Assembly (NCBI RefSeq): GCF_002307475.1
Contig: NZ_NTMH01000041.1
Coordinates: 1,552 to 65,551 of the forward strand
Reading direction: 5' to 3'
Source: Pantoea allii
GTDB taxonomy: Bacteria; Pseudomonadota; Gammaproteobacteria; Enterobacterales; Enterobacteriaceae
Length of the DNA: 64,000 nt
Positions 17,808 to 26,768 of this stretch are shown here, piece after piece. A model generated the notes under the pieces. It was not told the DNA's origin, searched no databases, and saw only the letters and a list, made by a program, of their open reading frames with translations. Position 1 is the first letter of the stretch. Every line of letters starts with the position of its first letter. A program made the translations under genes and the position numbers.

Positions 17808-18269
17808 ATGCCCGAACATCTGCAACTGGATAATCTCGACCGGGGTATCCTGAATGCATTACTGGAAAATGCGCGCACCGCTTACGCCGAACTGGCAAAA
17901 CAGTTCAATGTCAGCCCGGGAACCATTCACGTCCGTGTCGAAAAGATGAAGCAGGCAGGCATTATCCTGGGCACGCGGGTTGAGATCGATCCCCGCCAGT
18001 TGGGCTTTGATGTCTGCTGTTTTATCGGCATTATTCTTAAAAGCGCCCGTGATTACCCGTCGGCACTGAGCAAGCTGGAAGCCCTGGATGAAGTTGTTGA
18101 AGCCTGGTACACCACCGGGCACTACAGTATTTTCATCAAGGTAATGTGCCGATCTATTGATGCCCTGCAGCAGGTATTAATTAACAAGATCCAAACTATC
18201 GACGAAATTCAGTCAACGGAAACCCTGATTTCCCTGCAAAACCCCATCATGCGAACCATCAAGCCCTGA
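17808..18269 (+). CDS. asnC: Transcriptional regulator AsnC (Lrp/AsnC family)
   Basis: Asparagine-responsive regulator; in E. coli it activates asnA and affects mioC/mnmG transcription near oriC. 153 aa: N-terminal helix-turn-helix (ARTAYAELAKQFNVSPGTIH) and a C-terminal RAM/ligand domain that closely follows E. coli AsnC (EIQSTETLISLQNPIMRTIKP at the end). The ATG at 17808 is six bases after ACGAGG; an ATG at 17802 would overlap that site. Its classic target asnA is not in this window: the slot is held by ovoA. So here AsnC may mainly act on mioC/oriC or on a distant asnA. Confidence 0.93.
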   Translation: MPEHLQLDNLDRGILNALLENARTAYAELAKQFNVSPGTIHVRVEKMKQAGIILGTRVEIDPRQLGFDVCCFIGIILKSARDYPSALSKLEALDEVVEAWYTTGHYSIFIKVMCRSIDALQQVLINKIQTIDEIQSTETLISLQNPIMRTIKP

Positions 18270-18424
18270 TCTTTCCACCAGCTTGTGCACAATCTTATCC
18301 TTAGACGATCGGCCGCCTGACAACGGCTGCATCGACATCATCTAAACTAATAACCCTGTTTTCCACAGGTGGATCACCGCTTGATCACAGCGTACAATGC
18401 TTTCCTTGATCTCAGGAGAGCACG

Positions 18425-18865
18425 ATGGCCGACATTACGTTAATCAGTGGCAGCACCTTAGGCAGCGCCGAATATGTTGCTGAACATCTGGAAGAAAAAC
18501 TGCAGGAAGCGGGCTTCTCAACGCAGATGCTGCACGGCCCTGAGCTGCATGACGTGCCGCAACAGGGCATCTGGCTGGTGGTGAGTTCTACCCACGGTGC
18601 CGGAGAGTTGCCGGATAATCTGCAACCTCTTTATGAGGCCATTGATGAGAGCCGTCCCGATCTGTCAGCCGTGCGTTTTGGCGCAGTTGGCATCGGCAAC
18701 CATGAATACGATCTGTTTTGTGGTGCAATACGCAACCTTGATGCCCTGTTAATTGCCTGTGGTGCACAGCGCATCGGTGAAAGGCTCGAAATTGATATTC
18801 TGGAACATGAGATCCCTGAAGATCCGGCTGAAGAGTGGGTGATGACCTGGAAAGAGGCGATCTAA
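18425..18865 (+). CDS. mioC: Flavodoxin-like FMN-binding protein MioC
   Basis: Cytoplasmic flavodoxin-type protein, 146 aa, with the FMN phosphate loop SGSTLGSAEYVAE at residues 8-20 and the conserved VVSSTHGAGELPDN and GIGNHEYDLFCGA loops that pack against the flavin. In E. coli, MioC is linked to biotin synthase electron transfer, and transcription from mioC runs into oriC. It reads toward oriC here too, in the standard asnC-mioC-oriC-mnmG order. GGAGAG lies just before the ATG. Confidence 0.95.
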   Translation: MADITLISGSTLGSAEYVAEHLEEKLQEAGFSTQMLHGPELHDVPQQGIWLVVSSTHGAGELPDNLQPLYEAIDESRPDLSAVRFGAVGIGNHEYDLFCGAIRNLDALLIACGAQRIGERLEIDILEHEIPEDPAEEWVMTWKEAI

Positions 18866-18872
18866 GCTGGTC

Positions 18873-18899
18873 GGGGATCGGGAAATAGCTACGATCCCC
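18873..18899 (+). terminator. Hairpin after mioC
   Basis: Inverted repeat GGGGATCG (18873-18880) / CGATCCCC (18892-18899), directly after mioC and before the first DnaA box. It contains GATC in each arm, so it also adds two Dam sites next to oriC. There is no T tract. Confidence 0.5.
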
Positions 18900-18923
18900 A
18901 GCAGAAGATACTGTTTTTCACAC

Positions 18924-19267
18924 GATCCTGCCGTTTATTTTGTGGATAACTACCCTGTTTAGTTGCGTATAACCGGTAGTTATCCAAAGAACAACCGGAG
19001 TTCACTTTGTGAGCTGTGGATAACAAGCCATTTTGATCCCAGCTTATACGGATCAGGATCACCGATCATTAACAGGTATCGATCCTCTCTATACGCTTGT
19101 TTACGCTGTGCTTTTCGCAGATATCCACAGGGAACCGCGATCCTAATAAGAGATCTAACAGAAAGATCATATAAAGAATTAAGATCTTTTCTTTTAATAC
19201 CTGACGATCCCGCTGCTTTCACCTCAGCCATAATTTCAGTAGAATCCACGGCCCAGAGAGAACGATC
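18924..19267. other. oriC: Chromosomal replication origin oriC
   Basis: The mioC-mnmG gap has all parts of an enterobacterial oriC. DnaA boxes, by alignment with remembered E. coli: R4 TTATCCACA (minus, 18941-18949), R3-like TTATCCAAA (plus, 18980-18988), R2 TTATCCACA (minus, 19015-19023) and R1 ATATCCACA (plus, 19121-19129). Next to R1 is the unwinding element with three AT-rich 13-mers on the minus strand, each beginning GATCT: 19174-19186, 19156-19168 and 19143-19155. Twelve GATC (Dam/SeqA) sites lie between 18924 and 19267. The central block (CCCAGCTTATACGG, GGATCACCGATCATT) is almost identical to E. coli. Unlike E. coli, R2 is the perfect consensus and R1 carries a mismatch. Confidence 0.95.
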
Positions 19268-19297
19268 TCTGACTATTCATCAACGAGGTACCACTTC

Positions 19298-21187
19298 ATG
19301 TTTTATCAAGATCCTTTTGACGTCATCGTAATTGGTGGTGGTCATGCGGGCACGGAAGCTGCCATGGCAGCAGCCCGAATGGGTCAGCAAACCCTGTTAC
19401 TGACCCATAACATCGATACGCTGGGACAAATGTCTTGTAATCCTGCAATCGGTGGAATTGGCAAAGGACATTTGGTAAAGGAAGTGGATGCCTTAGGCGG
19501 TTTGATGGCTGGAGCAATCGACCAGGCAGGTATTCAGTTTAGGATACTAAACGCGAGCAAAGGCCCTGCTGTACGGGCCACTCGTGCTCAGGCAGACCGC
19601 GTGCTCTACCGCCAGGCCGTGCGTAAAGCGCTGGAGAATCAGCCAAACCTGATGATCTTCCAGCAGGCCGTGGACGATCTCATCGTCGAAAACGATCGTG
19701 TCGTCGGTGCGGTAACCCAAATGGGCCTGAAATTCCGTGCCAAAACGGTCGTATTAACCGTGGGAACCTTCCTCGACGGTAAAATTCATATCGGGCTGGA
19801 TAACTACAGCGGTGGCCGTGCAGGTGATCCGCCGTCGATTCCTCTGGCAAAACGCCTGCGCGCTTTGCCACTGCGCGTTGACCGCCTGAAAACCGGTACA
19901 CCGCCGCGCATTGATGCACGCAGCATCGATTTTAGCGTACTCGCCCCGCAGCATGGCGATAACCCGATGCCGGTATTCTCTTTCATGGGCAATGCCGGAC
20001 AGCACCCCCAGCAGGTGCCGTGCTGGATGACCTACACCAATGAAAAAACACATGATGTGATCCGTAATAACCTCGATCGTAGCCCAATGTACGCCGGGAT
20101 CATCGAAGGGATCGGTCCACGCTATTGTCCGTCGATCGAAGACAAAGTGATGCGCTTTGCCGATCGTAATTCACATCAGATCTTCCTTGAGCCTGAAGGG
20201 CTGACCAGCAATGAGATCTACCCTAACGGTATCTCTACCAGCCTGCCATTCGACGTACAGATGCAGATCGTTCGTTCTATGCAGGGTCTGGAAAATGCGA
20301 CGATCGTGCGTCCGGGCTATGCCATTGAGTATGACTTCTTTGATCCACGCGATTTGAAACTCACGCTGGAAAGCAAATTTATCGACGGTCTGTTTTTTGC
20401 CGGTCAGATCAACGGCACCACAGGCTATGAAGAAGCCGCAGCACAAGGTTTGCTGGCTGGCCTTAATGCGGCACGCCAGTCTGCTGACAAAGAAGGTTGG
20501 GCGCCGCGCCGCGATCAGGCTTATCTGGGGGTTCTGGTCGACGACCTGTGCACGCTGGGTACCAAAGAGCCTTACCGCATGTTTACCTCGCGTGCGGAAT
20601 ATCGCCTGATGCTGCGCGAAGACAATGCTGATTTACGTTTGACGGAAACTGGCCGTGAACTTGGCCTGGTGGATGATGCGCGCTGGGCTCGTTTTAATCA
20701 GAAGCTGGAAGCCATTGAGCAGGAACGCCAGCGGTTGCGTGATATCTGGGTGCACCCTAAGTCAGAACATGTCGATGCGGTTAACGCCATCACCAGCTCG
20801 CCACTGACGAAAGAAGCCAGTGCGGAGGATCTGCTACGTCGTCCTGAAATGACCTACCTGAAGCTGATGGCGCTTGATGCGTTCGGTCCGGCTTTAGCGG
20901 ATGATCAGGCTGCCGATCAGGTTGAAATTCAGGTTAAATACGAAGGCTACATTGCACGTCAGCAGGAAGAGATCGATCGTCAGCTGCGTAACGAAAATAC
21001 GCTGTTGCCCGCGACGCTTGATTATCGCCAGGTCAGTGGCCTTTCAAATGAAGTTATCGCCAAGCTGAACGATCACAAACCGGTTTCTATCGGCCAGGCA
21101 TCACGTATCTCAGGCATCACGCCTGCTGCCATCTCGATTTTACTTATTTACCTGAAAAAACAAGGTCTGCTGCGCAAAAGCGCCTGA
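19298..21187 (+). CDS. mnmG: tRNA uridine-5-carboxymethylaminomethyl modification enzyme MnmG (GidA)
   Basis: With MnmE and folate/FAD it installs the (carboxymethyl)aminomethyl group on wobble U34 of tRNAs. 629 aa, exactly the E. coli length. FAD-binding Rossmann motif GGGHAGTEAA at residues 13-22, the GidA signature CNPAIGGIGKGHLVKE around 47-62, and the C-terminal helical domain (SGLSNEVIAKLNDHKPVSIGQ region) that contacts MnmE. Right-hand neighbour of oriC and first gene of the mnmG-rsmG pair. The GTTTATC-like region at its start overlaps the edge of oriC. Confidence 0.97.
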   Translation: MFYQDPFDVIVIGGGHAGTEAAMAAARMGQQTLLLTHNIDTLGQMSCNPAIGGIGKGHLVKEVDALGGLMAGAIDQAGIQFRILNASKGPAVRATRAQADRVLYRQAVRKALENQPNLMIFQQAVDDLIVENDRVVGAVTQMGLKFRAKTVVLTVGTFLDGKIHIGLDNYSGGRAGDPPSIPLAKRLRALPLRVDRLKTGTPPRIDARSIDFSVLAPQHGDNPMPVFSFMGNAGQHPQQVPCWMTYTNEKTHDVIRNNLDRSPMYAGIIEGIGPRYCPSIEDKVMRFADRNSHQIFLEPEGLTSNEIYPNGISTSLPFDVQMQIVRSMQGLENATIVRPGYAIEYDFFDPRDLKLTLESKFIDGLFFAGQINGTTGYEEAAAQGLLAGLNAARQSADKEGWAPRRDQAYLGVLVDDLCTLGTKEPYRMFTSRAEYRLMLREDNADLRLTETGRELGLVDDARWARFNQKLEAIEQERQRLRDIWVHPKSEHVDAVNAITSSPLTKEASAEDLLRRPEMTYLKLMALDAFGPALADDQAADQVEIQVKYEGYIARQQEEIDRQLRNENTLLPATLDYRQVSGLSNEVIAKLNDHKPVSIGQASRISGITPAAISILLIYLKKQGLLRKSA

Positions 21188-21195
21188 TCTGAACC

Positions 21196-21215
21196 GGGGC
21201 GGGTTATCCCGCCCC
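21196..21215 (+). terminator. Hairpin between mnmG and rsmG
   Basis: Perfect 8-bp inverted repeat GGGGCGGG / CCCGCCCC with a TTAT loop in the 47-bp gap between mnmG and rsmG. There is no T tract, so it is more likely a partial attenuator or RNA-stability stem than a full terminator. Confidence 0.55.
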
Positions 21216-21234
21216 CGCTGACTGGACTGATGCT

Positions 21235-21870
21235 GTGATCAACAAACTCACTTCGCTGCTGCAAGCGGCTAAAATTTCCCTCTCCGATCAACAAAAACAG
21301 CAACTGGTCGCTTATGTCGGGCTGCTGGATAAATGGAATAAAGCCTATAACCTGACTTCGGTGCGCGATCCTCAGCAGATGCTGGTTCGCCATATCCTCG
21401 ACAGTATCGTGGTGGCACCTCATCTTGAGGGGGCGCGCTTTATTGATGTCGGCACCGGTCCTGGTTTACCGGGCATTCCACTGGCCATCGTCATGCCGGA
21501 TGCGCATTTCACCCTGCTGGACAGCCTGGGTAAGCGGGTACGATTTTTACGGCAGGTCCAACACGAGCTGGGGCTGACCAATATCGAACCGGTACAGAGC
21601 AGGGTAGAAGCGTTTCCGTCTGAGCCGCCCTTTGACGGCGTGATCAGCCGTGCCTTTGCTTCGCTGGAGGATATGGTGAACTGGTGTCACCATTTGCCGA
21701 CGAAGAACGGCCGTTTTTATGCCCTGAAAGGGGTCCGGCCCGATGATGAAATTACCAGCCTGCCCGCAGGCTATTCGCTGGACAGGGTTATCTCGCTCCA
21801 GGTTCCACAACTGGACGGTGAGCGTCATCTGGTTATTATTACACCGCCAGGAAGCGTTCAGGCACCGTGA
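21235..21870 (+). CDS. rsmG: 16S rRNA (guanine527-N7) methyltransferase RsmG (GidB)
   Basis: SAM-dependent methyltransferase that makes m7G527 in 16S rRNA; loss gives low-level streptomycin resistance in E. coli. 211 aa (E. coli 207). The N-terminal helical part aligns closely (LTSVRDPQQMLVRHILDSIV), and the SAM motif FIDVGTGPGLPGIPLAIV is at about 69-86. GTG start (MINKLTSLL), matching the family N terminus. Co-oriented 47 bp after mnmG. Confidence 0.96.
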   Translation: MINKLTSLLQAAKISLSDQQKQQLVAYVGLLDKWNKAYNLTSVRDPQQMLVRHILDSIVVAPHLEGARFIDVGTGPGLPGIPLAIVMPDAHFTLLDSLGKRVRFLRQVQHELGLTNIEPVQSRVEAFPSEPPFDGVISRAFASLEDMVNWCHHLPTKNGRFYALKGVRPDDEITSLPAGYSLDRVISLQVPQLDGERHLVIITPPGSVQAP

Positions 21871-22542
21871 AAGCCTGGCGTTTCATCGTGCCTGTGTTAC
21901 CAAAGATGCGATAGTTTGAGGGGCGAACCCGGCGATGTTGAGTGTCACATTGTTAAATTTCGCCCCGGAAATTATCTGAAAAACTTTTTCACATTTAACT
22001 TTTATTTCACAAAGTTTTATCAAAATAATCACTACTCCGCTGGGTATTAAACGCGTGCATCGCGATTAATCCTATTTAAGGGCAATAAAATTTTTGCATG
22101 AGTAATAGGCATTTTACGATTCTGAAGGTGACTTCGATGTCAATAGACCATTTTCATCGACAACAAAAATTATCAAGGACGTTTTTCTTTTTAACGTGAT
22201 GATTATCAATGTTTTTATCCTTCATACCTTAGTTGGATAATGGCTCCTTAATAAAAGTTACTGTGGTGTGAATGCTTATTATGTGATCTAAAGCACGCTT
22301 TAAAATTGAGCCGCTGCAGAACTTTTCACAGCTTTATCCATAAACGGCTGCTCCGTATCTTTGGAAAAATAGTCATTCGGAAAGAAATTTAGATAATTGT
22401 TCACCTTTTCGTTACTTAACGATTGAAATCACAGGGACGGCCCGTATAATTTGCACGGCTTTTGCTACTTGACTCAAATGCACAAAGGCAGTCTTATACG
22501 ACACGCGACATACCCCTAAAGGGGCAGGAGAGTATCAGCGCC
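21871..22542 (+). promoter_or_regulatory. rsmG-atpI intergenic region with atp operon promoter
   Basis: No gene is seen in this 670-bp AT-rich stretch; E. coli has a similarly long gap here. The atp promoter is clear: TTGAAA (22423-22428), 16-bp spacer, TATAAT (22445-22450), in a context (TCACAGGGACGGCCCG spacer, TTGCACGGCTTTT after) nearly that of E. coli. The 90-base leader to atpI carries the conserved TTATACGACACGCG block and a GGCAGGAGAG ribosome site. Confidence 0.85.
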
Positions 22543-22923
22543 ATGTCAGTGTCTCTTTACAGTGTAAAATACGCCCGAACGGTGCTGATGATTCAGCTAG
22601 TGACCATTGTCATCGTCGGTGCACTCTTTGCCTTGAAAGATGTCACCTGGGGCAGCTCTGCTCTTGCTGGCGGGATGGCAGCCTGGCTGCCAAACGTGTT
22701 GTTCTTGTTTATAGCCTGGCGCCTGCAAGGGCAAACTCCGGCTTCGGGGCGCGTCGCGTGGAGCTTCGCTTTGGGTGAAATAGCCAAAGTGTTCGCGACC
22801 ATTATTTTGCTCATTGTGGCGTTGGGCGTATTCGATGCGGTCTTTTGGCCGGTCGGGATCACCTGGTTATCGGTGCTGGTCGTTCAGATGTTGGCACCGG
22901 CGGTAATTAACAACAAAGGGTAA
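22543..22923 (+). CDS. atpI: F0F1 ATP synthase assembly protein I (AtpI)
   Basis: Small inner-membrane protein, first gene of the atp operon; proposed to help c-ring assembly but not part of the final enzyme. 126 aa with four hydrophobic segments and the E. coli-like ending VQMLAPAVINNKG. The start MSVSLYSVKY at 22543 gives the E. coli length; the frame is open farther upstream within the leader, but a GGAG site and the family start favour this codon. atpB follows after 8 bases. Confidence 0.93.
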   Translation: MSVSLYSVKYARTVLMIQLVTIVIVGALFALKDVTWGSSALAGGMAAWLPNVLFLFIAWRLQGQTPASGRVAWSFALGEIAKVFATIILLIVALGVFDAVFWPVGITWLSVLVVQMLAPAVINNKG

Positions 22924-22931
22924 GAGGCATC

Positions 22932-23750
22932 ATGGCTGCAGGAGAAATCTCTACTCCGCAAGAGTACATTGGTCACCACCTGACTCATCTTCAGTTGGAC
23001 CTGCGTACCTTCGAGTTAGTGAATGCTCACGACGCTCCCGCGACGTTCTGGGTATTAAATATCGATTCCATGTTTTTCTCTCTGGTGCTGGGAGTTATCT
23101 TCCTGGTGTTGTTCCGTAGCGTGGCGAAAAGCGCCACCAGCGGTGTGCCAGGGAAAATGCAGGCGGCTATCGAACTGGTTGTCGGTTTCGTTGATAGCAA
23201 CGTGCGCGACATGTATCACGGTAAGAGCAAACTTATCGCCCCGCTGGCTCTGACAATTTTTGTCTGGGTCTTTCTGATGAACTTCATGGATCTGCTGCCA
23301 ATCGATTTGCTGCCCTATATTGGTGAGCACTGGTTGGGGTTACCGGCGCTGCGCGTGGTACCTTCTGCAGACGTGAACATCACGTTATCAATGGCGTTGG
23401 GCGTCTTTATTTTGATTCTGTTCTACAGCATCAAAATGAAAGGCATTGGCGGCTTCACGAAAGAGCTGACGCTGCAGCCTTTTAATCACCCGATCTTTAT
23501 CCCCGTTAACCTTATTCTGGAAGGTGTTAGCCTGCTGTCCAAACCGGTTTCTCTCGGTCTGCGACTGTTCGGCAACATGTATGCGGGTGAACTGATCTTT
23601 ATCCTTATTGCCGGTCTGTTGCCGTGGTGGTCACAGTGGATTCTGAATGTGCCTTGGGCCATTTTCCACATCCTGATTATTTCGCTACAGGCTTTCATCT
23701 TCATGGTCCTCACGATTGTCTATCTGTCGATGGCATCTGAAGAACATTGA
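22932..23750 (+). CDS. atpB: F0F1 ATP synthase subunit a
   Basis: Stator subunit of Fo that forms the two proton half-channels next to the c-ring. 272 aa (E. coli 271), with five to six membrane helices. The essential Arg is in the GLRLFGNMYAGELIF segment (Arg210 in E. coli), and the conserved LQAFIFMVLTIVYLSMA helix lies near the C terminus. Second gene of atpIBEFHAGDC. Confidence 0.97.
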   Translation: MAAGEISTPQEYIGHHLTHLQLDLRTFELVNAHDAPATFWVLNIDSMFFSLVLGVIFLVLFRSVAKSATSGVPGKMQAAIELVVGFVDSNVRDMYHGKSKLIAPLALTIFVWVFLMNFMDLLPIDLLPYIGEHWLGLPALRVVPSADVNITLSMALGVFILILFYSIKMKGIGGFTKELTLQPFNHPIFIPVNLILEGVSLLSKPVSLGLRLFGNMYAGELIFILIAGLLPWWSQWILNVPWAIFHILIISLQAFIFMVLTIVYLSMASEEH

Positions 23751-23798
23751 TTTTTTTCTCAACAATACGCGTTTAACTGAAACAAACTGGAGACTGTC

Positions 23799-24038
<240 letters not shown>

Positions 24039-24141
24039 AGCCCCCGTGTTCACTCCGCACCTGGTGTGAGAGTGAACGGATTCTGCCGTTTATCGTTGAT
24101 AGCGGCAGAAAAGTTAAATACTTAATTAGAGGCATTGTGCT

Positions 24142-24612
24142 GTGAACATTAATGCAACAATCCTCGGCCAGGCCATCGCGTTCATCCTGTTTGTCGCGTT
24201 CTGCATGAAGTACGTATGGCCACCGATTATGGCTGCCATCGAAAAGCGCCAGAAAGAAATTGCTGAAGGCCTTGCTTCTGCTGAACGCGCGAAGAAAGAT
24301 TTGGATCTCGCGCAGGCTAATGCGACCGACCAGCTGAAAAAAGCGAAAGAGGAAGCTCAGGTCATTATCGAGCAGGCGAACAAGCGTCGCACGCAGATTC
24401 TGGACGAAGCCAAGACTGAAGCTGATAACGAACGCACTCGCATTGTTGCACAAGCGCAGGCCGAAATTGACGCCGAACGCAAACGTGCACGTGAAGAACT
24501 GCGTAAGCAAGTCGCGTTGCTGGCTATGGCTGGTGCCGAGAAGATCATCGAACGTTCCGTGGATGAAGCTGCTAACAGCGACATCGTTGATAAACTGGTC
24601 GCTGAACTGTAA
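24142..24612 (+). CDS. atpF: F0F1 ATP synthase subunit b
   Basis: Peripheral stalk subunit. 156 aa: one N-terminal membrane helix (about 5-25, ending MKYVWPPIMAAIEKRQ), then a long charged dimeric coiled coil rich in Ala, Glu, Lys and Arg that reaches subunit delta. The E. coli length is the same. GTG start at 24142 following a GAGGCATT element. The preceding 100-bp atpE-atpF gap holds an inverted repeat. Confidence 0.97.
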   Translation: MNINATILGQAIAFILFVAFCMKYVWPPIMAAIEKRQKEIAEGLASAERAKKDLDLAQANATDQLKKAKEEAQVIIEQANKRRTQILDEAKTEADNERTRIVAQAQAEIDAERKRAREELRKQVALLAMAGAEKIIERSVDEAANSDIVDKLVAEL

Positions 24613-24626
24613 GGAGGGAGGGGCTG

Positions 24627-25160
24627 ATGTCTGATCTGATTACTGTAGCTCGCCCCTACGCCAAAGCAGCTTTTGACTTTGCTGTTGAGCATCAAAGTAT
24701 TGAACGCTGGCAAAAGATGCTGGCGTTTGCCGCAGAAGTGGCTGCCAATGAACAGATGGCCGACCTGCTTTCTGGTGCTTTAGCACCTGAAGCACTGGCT
24801 GCCTCGTTTAATGCAGTCTGTGGTGATCAACTGGATGAACCCGCACAGAACCTGATTAAGGTGATGGCGGAAAACGGACGTTTGACAGCGCTTCCGGCTG
24901 TTCTGGCGCAATTCATTCAACTGCGAGACGCTTATGAAGCGACTGCCGAAGTGGATGTTATTTCTGCCAGCACGCTGAGTGACGACCAGCTGACTAAAAT
25001 CAGCGCCGCGATGGAAAAACGTCTGTCACGCAAAGTTAAGCTGAATTGCAAAATTGATAAGTCTGTGATGGCAGGCGTGATCATCCGTTCGGGTGATCTG
25101 GTTATTGATGGCAGCGTACGCGGCCGTCTTGACCGTCTGGCTGACGTCTTGCAGTCTTAA
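24627..25160 (+). CDS. atpH: F0F1 ATP synthase subunit delta
   Basis: Joins the peripheral stalk to the top of F1. 177 aa, as in E. coli: N-terminal helical bundle (TVARPYAKAAFDFAVEH, residues 6-22) and the C-terminal family signature (VIIRSGDLVIDGSVRGRLDRL). A perfect GGAGGGAGGGG ribosome site precedes the ATG, 14 bases after atpF. Confidence 0.97.
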   Translation: MSDLITVARPYAKAAFDFAVEHQSIERWQKMLAFAAEVAANEQMADLLSGALAPEALAASFNAVCGDQLDEPAQNLIKVMAENGRLTALPAVLAQFIQLRDAYEATAEVDVISASTLSDDQLTKISAAMEKRLSRKVKLNCKIDKSVMAGVIIRSGDLVIDGSVRGRLDRLADVLQS

Positions 25161-25174
25161 GGGGACTGGAGCAT

Positions 25175-26716
25175 ATGCAACTGAATTCCACCGAAATCAG
25201 CGAACTGATCAAGCAGCGCATTGCTCAGTTCAATGTCGTGAGTGAAGCTCACAACGAAGGTACTATTGTTTCTGTAAGTGACGGTATCATCCGCGTACAC
25301 GGCCTGGCCGATGTTATGCAGGGTGAGATGATTTCCCTGCCGGGAAACCGTTACGCTATCGCCCTGAACCTCGAGCGTGACTCTGTAGGTGCGGTGGTGA
25401 TGGGTCCGTATGCTGACCTGGCCGAAGGCATGAAGGTCAAGTGTACTGGCCGTATTCTTGAAGTACCGGTTGGCCGTGGCCTGCTGGGCCGCGTGGTGAA
25501 CACCCTGGGTGCACCTATCGACGGTAAAGGCGCAATCGACAACGACGGCTTCTCGCCAGTTGAAGTCATTGCACCTGGTGTTATCGACCGTCAGTCTGTC
25601 GACCAGCCTGTTCAGACCGGTTACAAATCTGTCGATGCGATGATTCCAATCGGCCGTGGCCAGCGTGAGCTGATCATCGGTGACCGTCAGACCGGTAAAA
25701 CCGCAATGGCAATCGACGCCATCATCAACCAGCGCGATTCAGGCATCAAATGTGTCTACGTTGCGATTGGTCAGAAAGCGTCAACCATTTCCAACGTGGT
25801 TCGTAAACTGGAAGAGCACGGTGCGCTGGCTAACACCATCGTCGTCGTTGCGTCTGCGTCTGAGTCTGCTGCACTGCAGTATCTGGCTCCGTATGCAGGT
25901 TGCGCCATGGGCGAATACTTCCGTGACCGCGGTGAAGATGCGCTGATCGTATACGATGACCTGTCTAAACAGGCTGTTGCTTACCGTCAGATTTCGCTGC
26001 TGCTGCGCCGTCCACCAGGCCGTGAAGCTTTCCCAGGCGACGTGTTCTATCTCCACTCTCGTCTGCTGGAGCGTGCATCACGCGTGAGCGCTGACTACGT
26101 TGAGCGCTTCACTAATGGTGAAGTGAAAGGCCAGACCGGTTCTCTGACCGCGCTGCCAATCATCGAAACTCAGGCGGGTGACGTTTCTGCGTTCGTTCCG
26201 ACCAACGTAATCTCGATTACTGATGGTCAGATCTTCCTGGAATCTAACCTGTTCAACTCCGGTATCCGTCCGGCTGTTAACCCGGGTATCTCTGTATCCC
26301 GTGTTGGTGGTGCTGCACAGACCAAGATCATCAAGAAACTGTCCGGTGGTATTCGTACCGCGCTGGCACAGTATCGTGAACTGGCAGCATTCTCCCAGTT
26401 CGCTTCTGATCTGGACGATGCAACCCGTAAACAGCTGAGCCACGGTCAGAAAGTGACCGAGCTGCTGAAGCAGAAACAGTATGCGCCGATGTCTGTCGCG
26501 CAGCAGGGTCTGGTTCTTTTCGCAGCGGAACGCGGCTATCTGAACGACGTTGAGCTGGCAAAAATTGGTAGCTTCGAAGCTGCTCTGCTGGCGTTCGCAG
26601 ATCGCGATCACGCCGAGCTGATGGCTGAAATCAACCAGTCTGGTAACTTCAATAGCGACATCGAAGAGAAGCTGAAAAGCCTCCTCGAGACGTTTAAAGC
26701 AACCCAGTCCTGGTAA
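25175..26716 (+). CDS. atpA: F0F1 ATP synthase subunit alpha
   Basis: Non-catalytic nucleotide-binding subunit of the F1 hexamer. 513 aa, the E. coli length; P-loop GDRQTGKT at 169-176, the DALIVYDDLSKQAVAYRQ segment, and the alpha/beta family signature ending in PAVNPGISVSRVGG. Fourteen bases after atpH with GGGGACTGGAG upstream. Confidence 0.98.
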   Translation: MQLNSTEISELIKQRIAQFNVVSEAHNEGTIVSVSDGIIRVHGLADVMQGEMISLPGNRYAIALNLERDSVGAVVMGPYADLAEGMKVKCTGRILEVPVGRGLLGRVVNTLGAPIDGKGAIDNDGFSPVEVIAPGVIDRQSVDQPVQTGYKSVDAMIPIGRGQRELIIGDRQTGKTAMAIDAIINQRDSGIKCVYVAIGQKASTISNVVRKLEEHGALANTIVVVASASESAALQYLAPYAGCAMGEYFRDRGEDALIVYDDLSKQAVAYRQISLLLRRPPGREAFPGDVFYLHSRLLERASRVSADYVERFTNGEVKGQTGSLTALPIIETQAGDVSAFVPTNVISITDGQIFLESNLFNSGIRPAVNPGISVSRVGGAAQTKIIKKLSGGIRTALAQYRELAAFSQFASDLDDATRKQLSHGQKVTELLKQKQYAPMSVAQQGLVLFAAERGYLNDVELAKIGSFEAALLAFADRDHAELMAEINQSGNFNSDIEEKLKSLLETFKATQSW

Positions 26717-26768
26717 TGTCTGGCGGCTTGTCTGAAAAGGCAGGCCGCAAGGCTTTGAGGAGAAGCTA

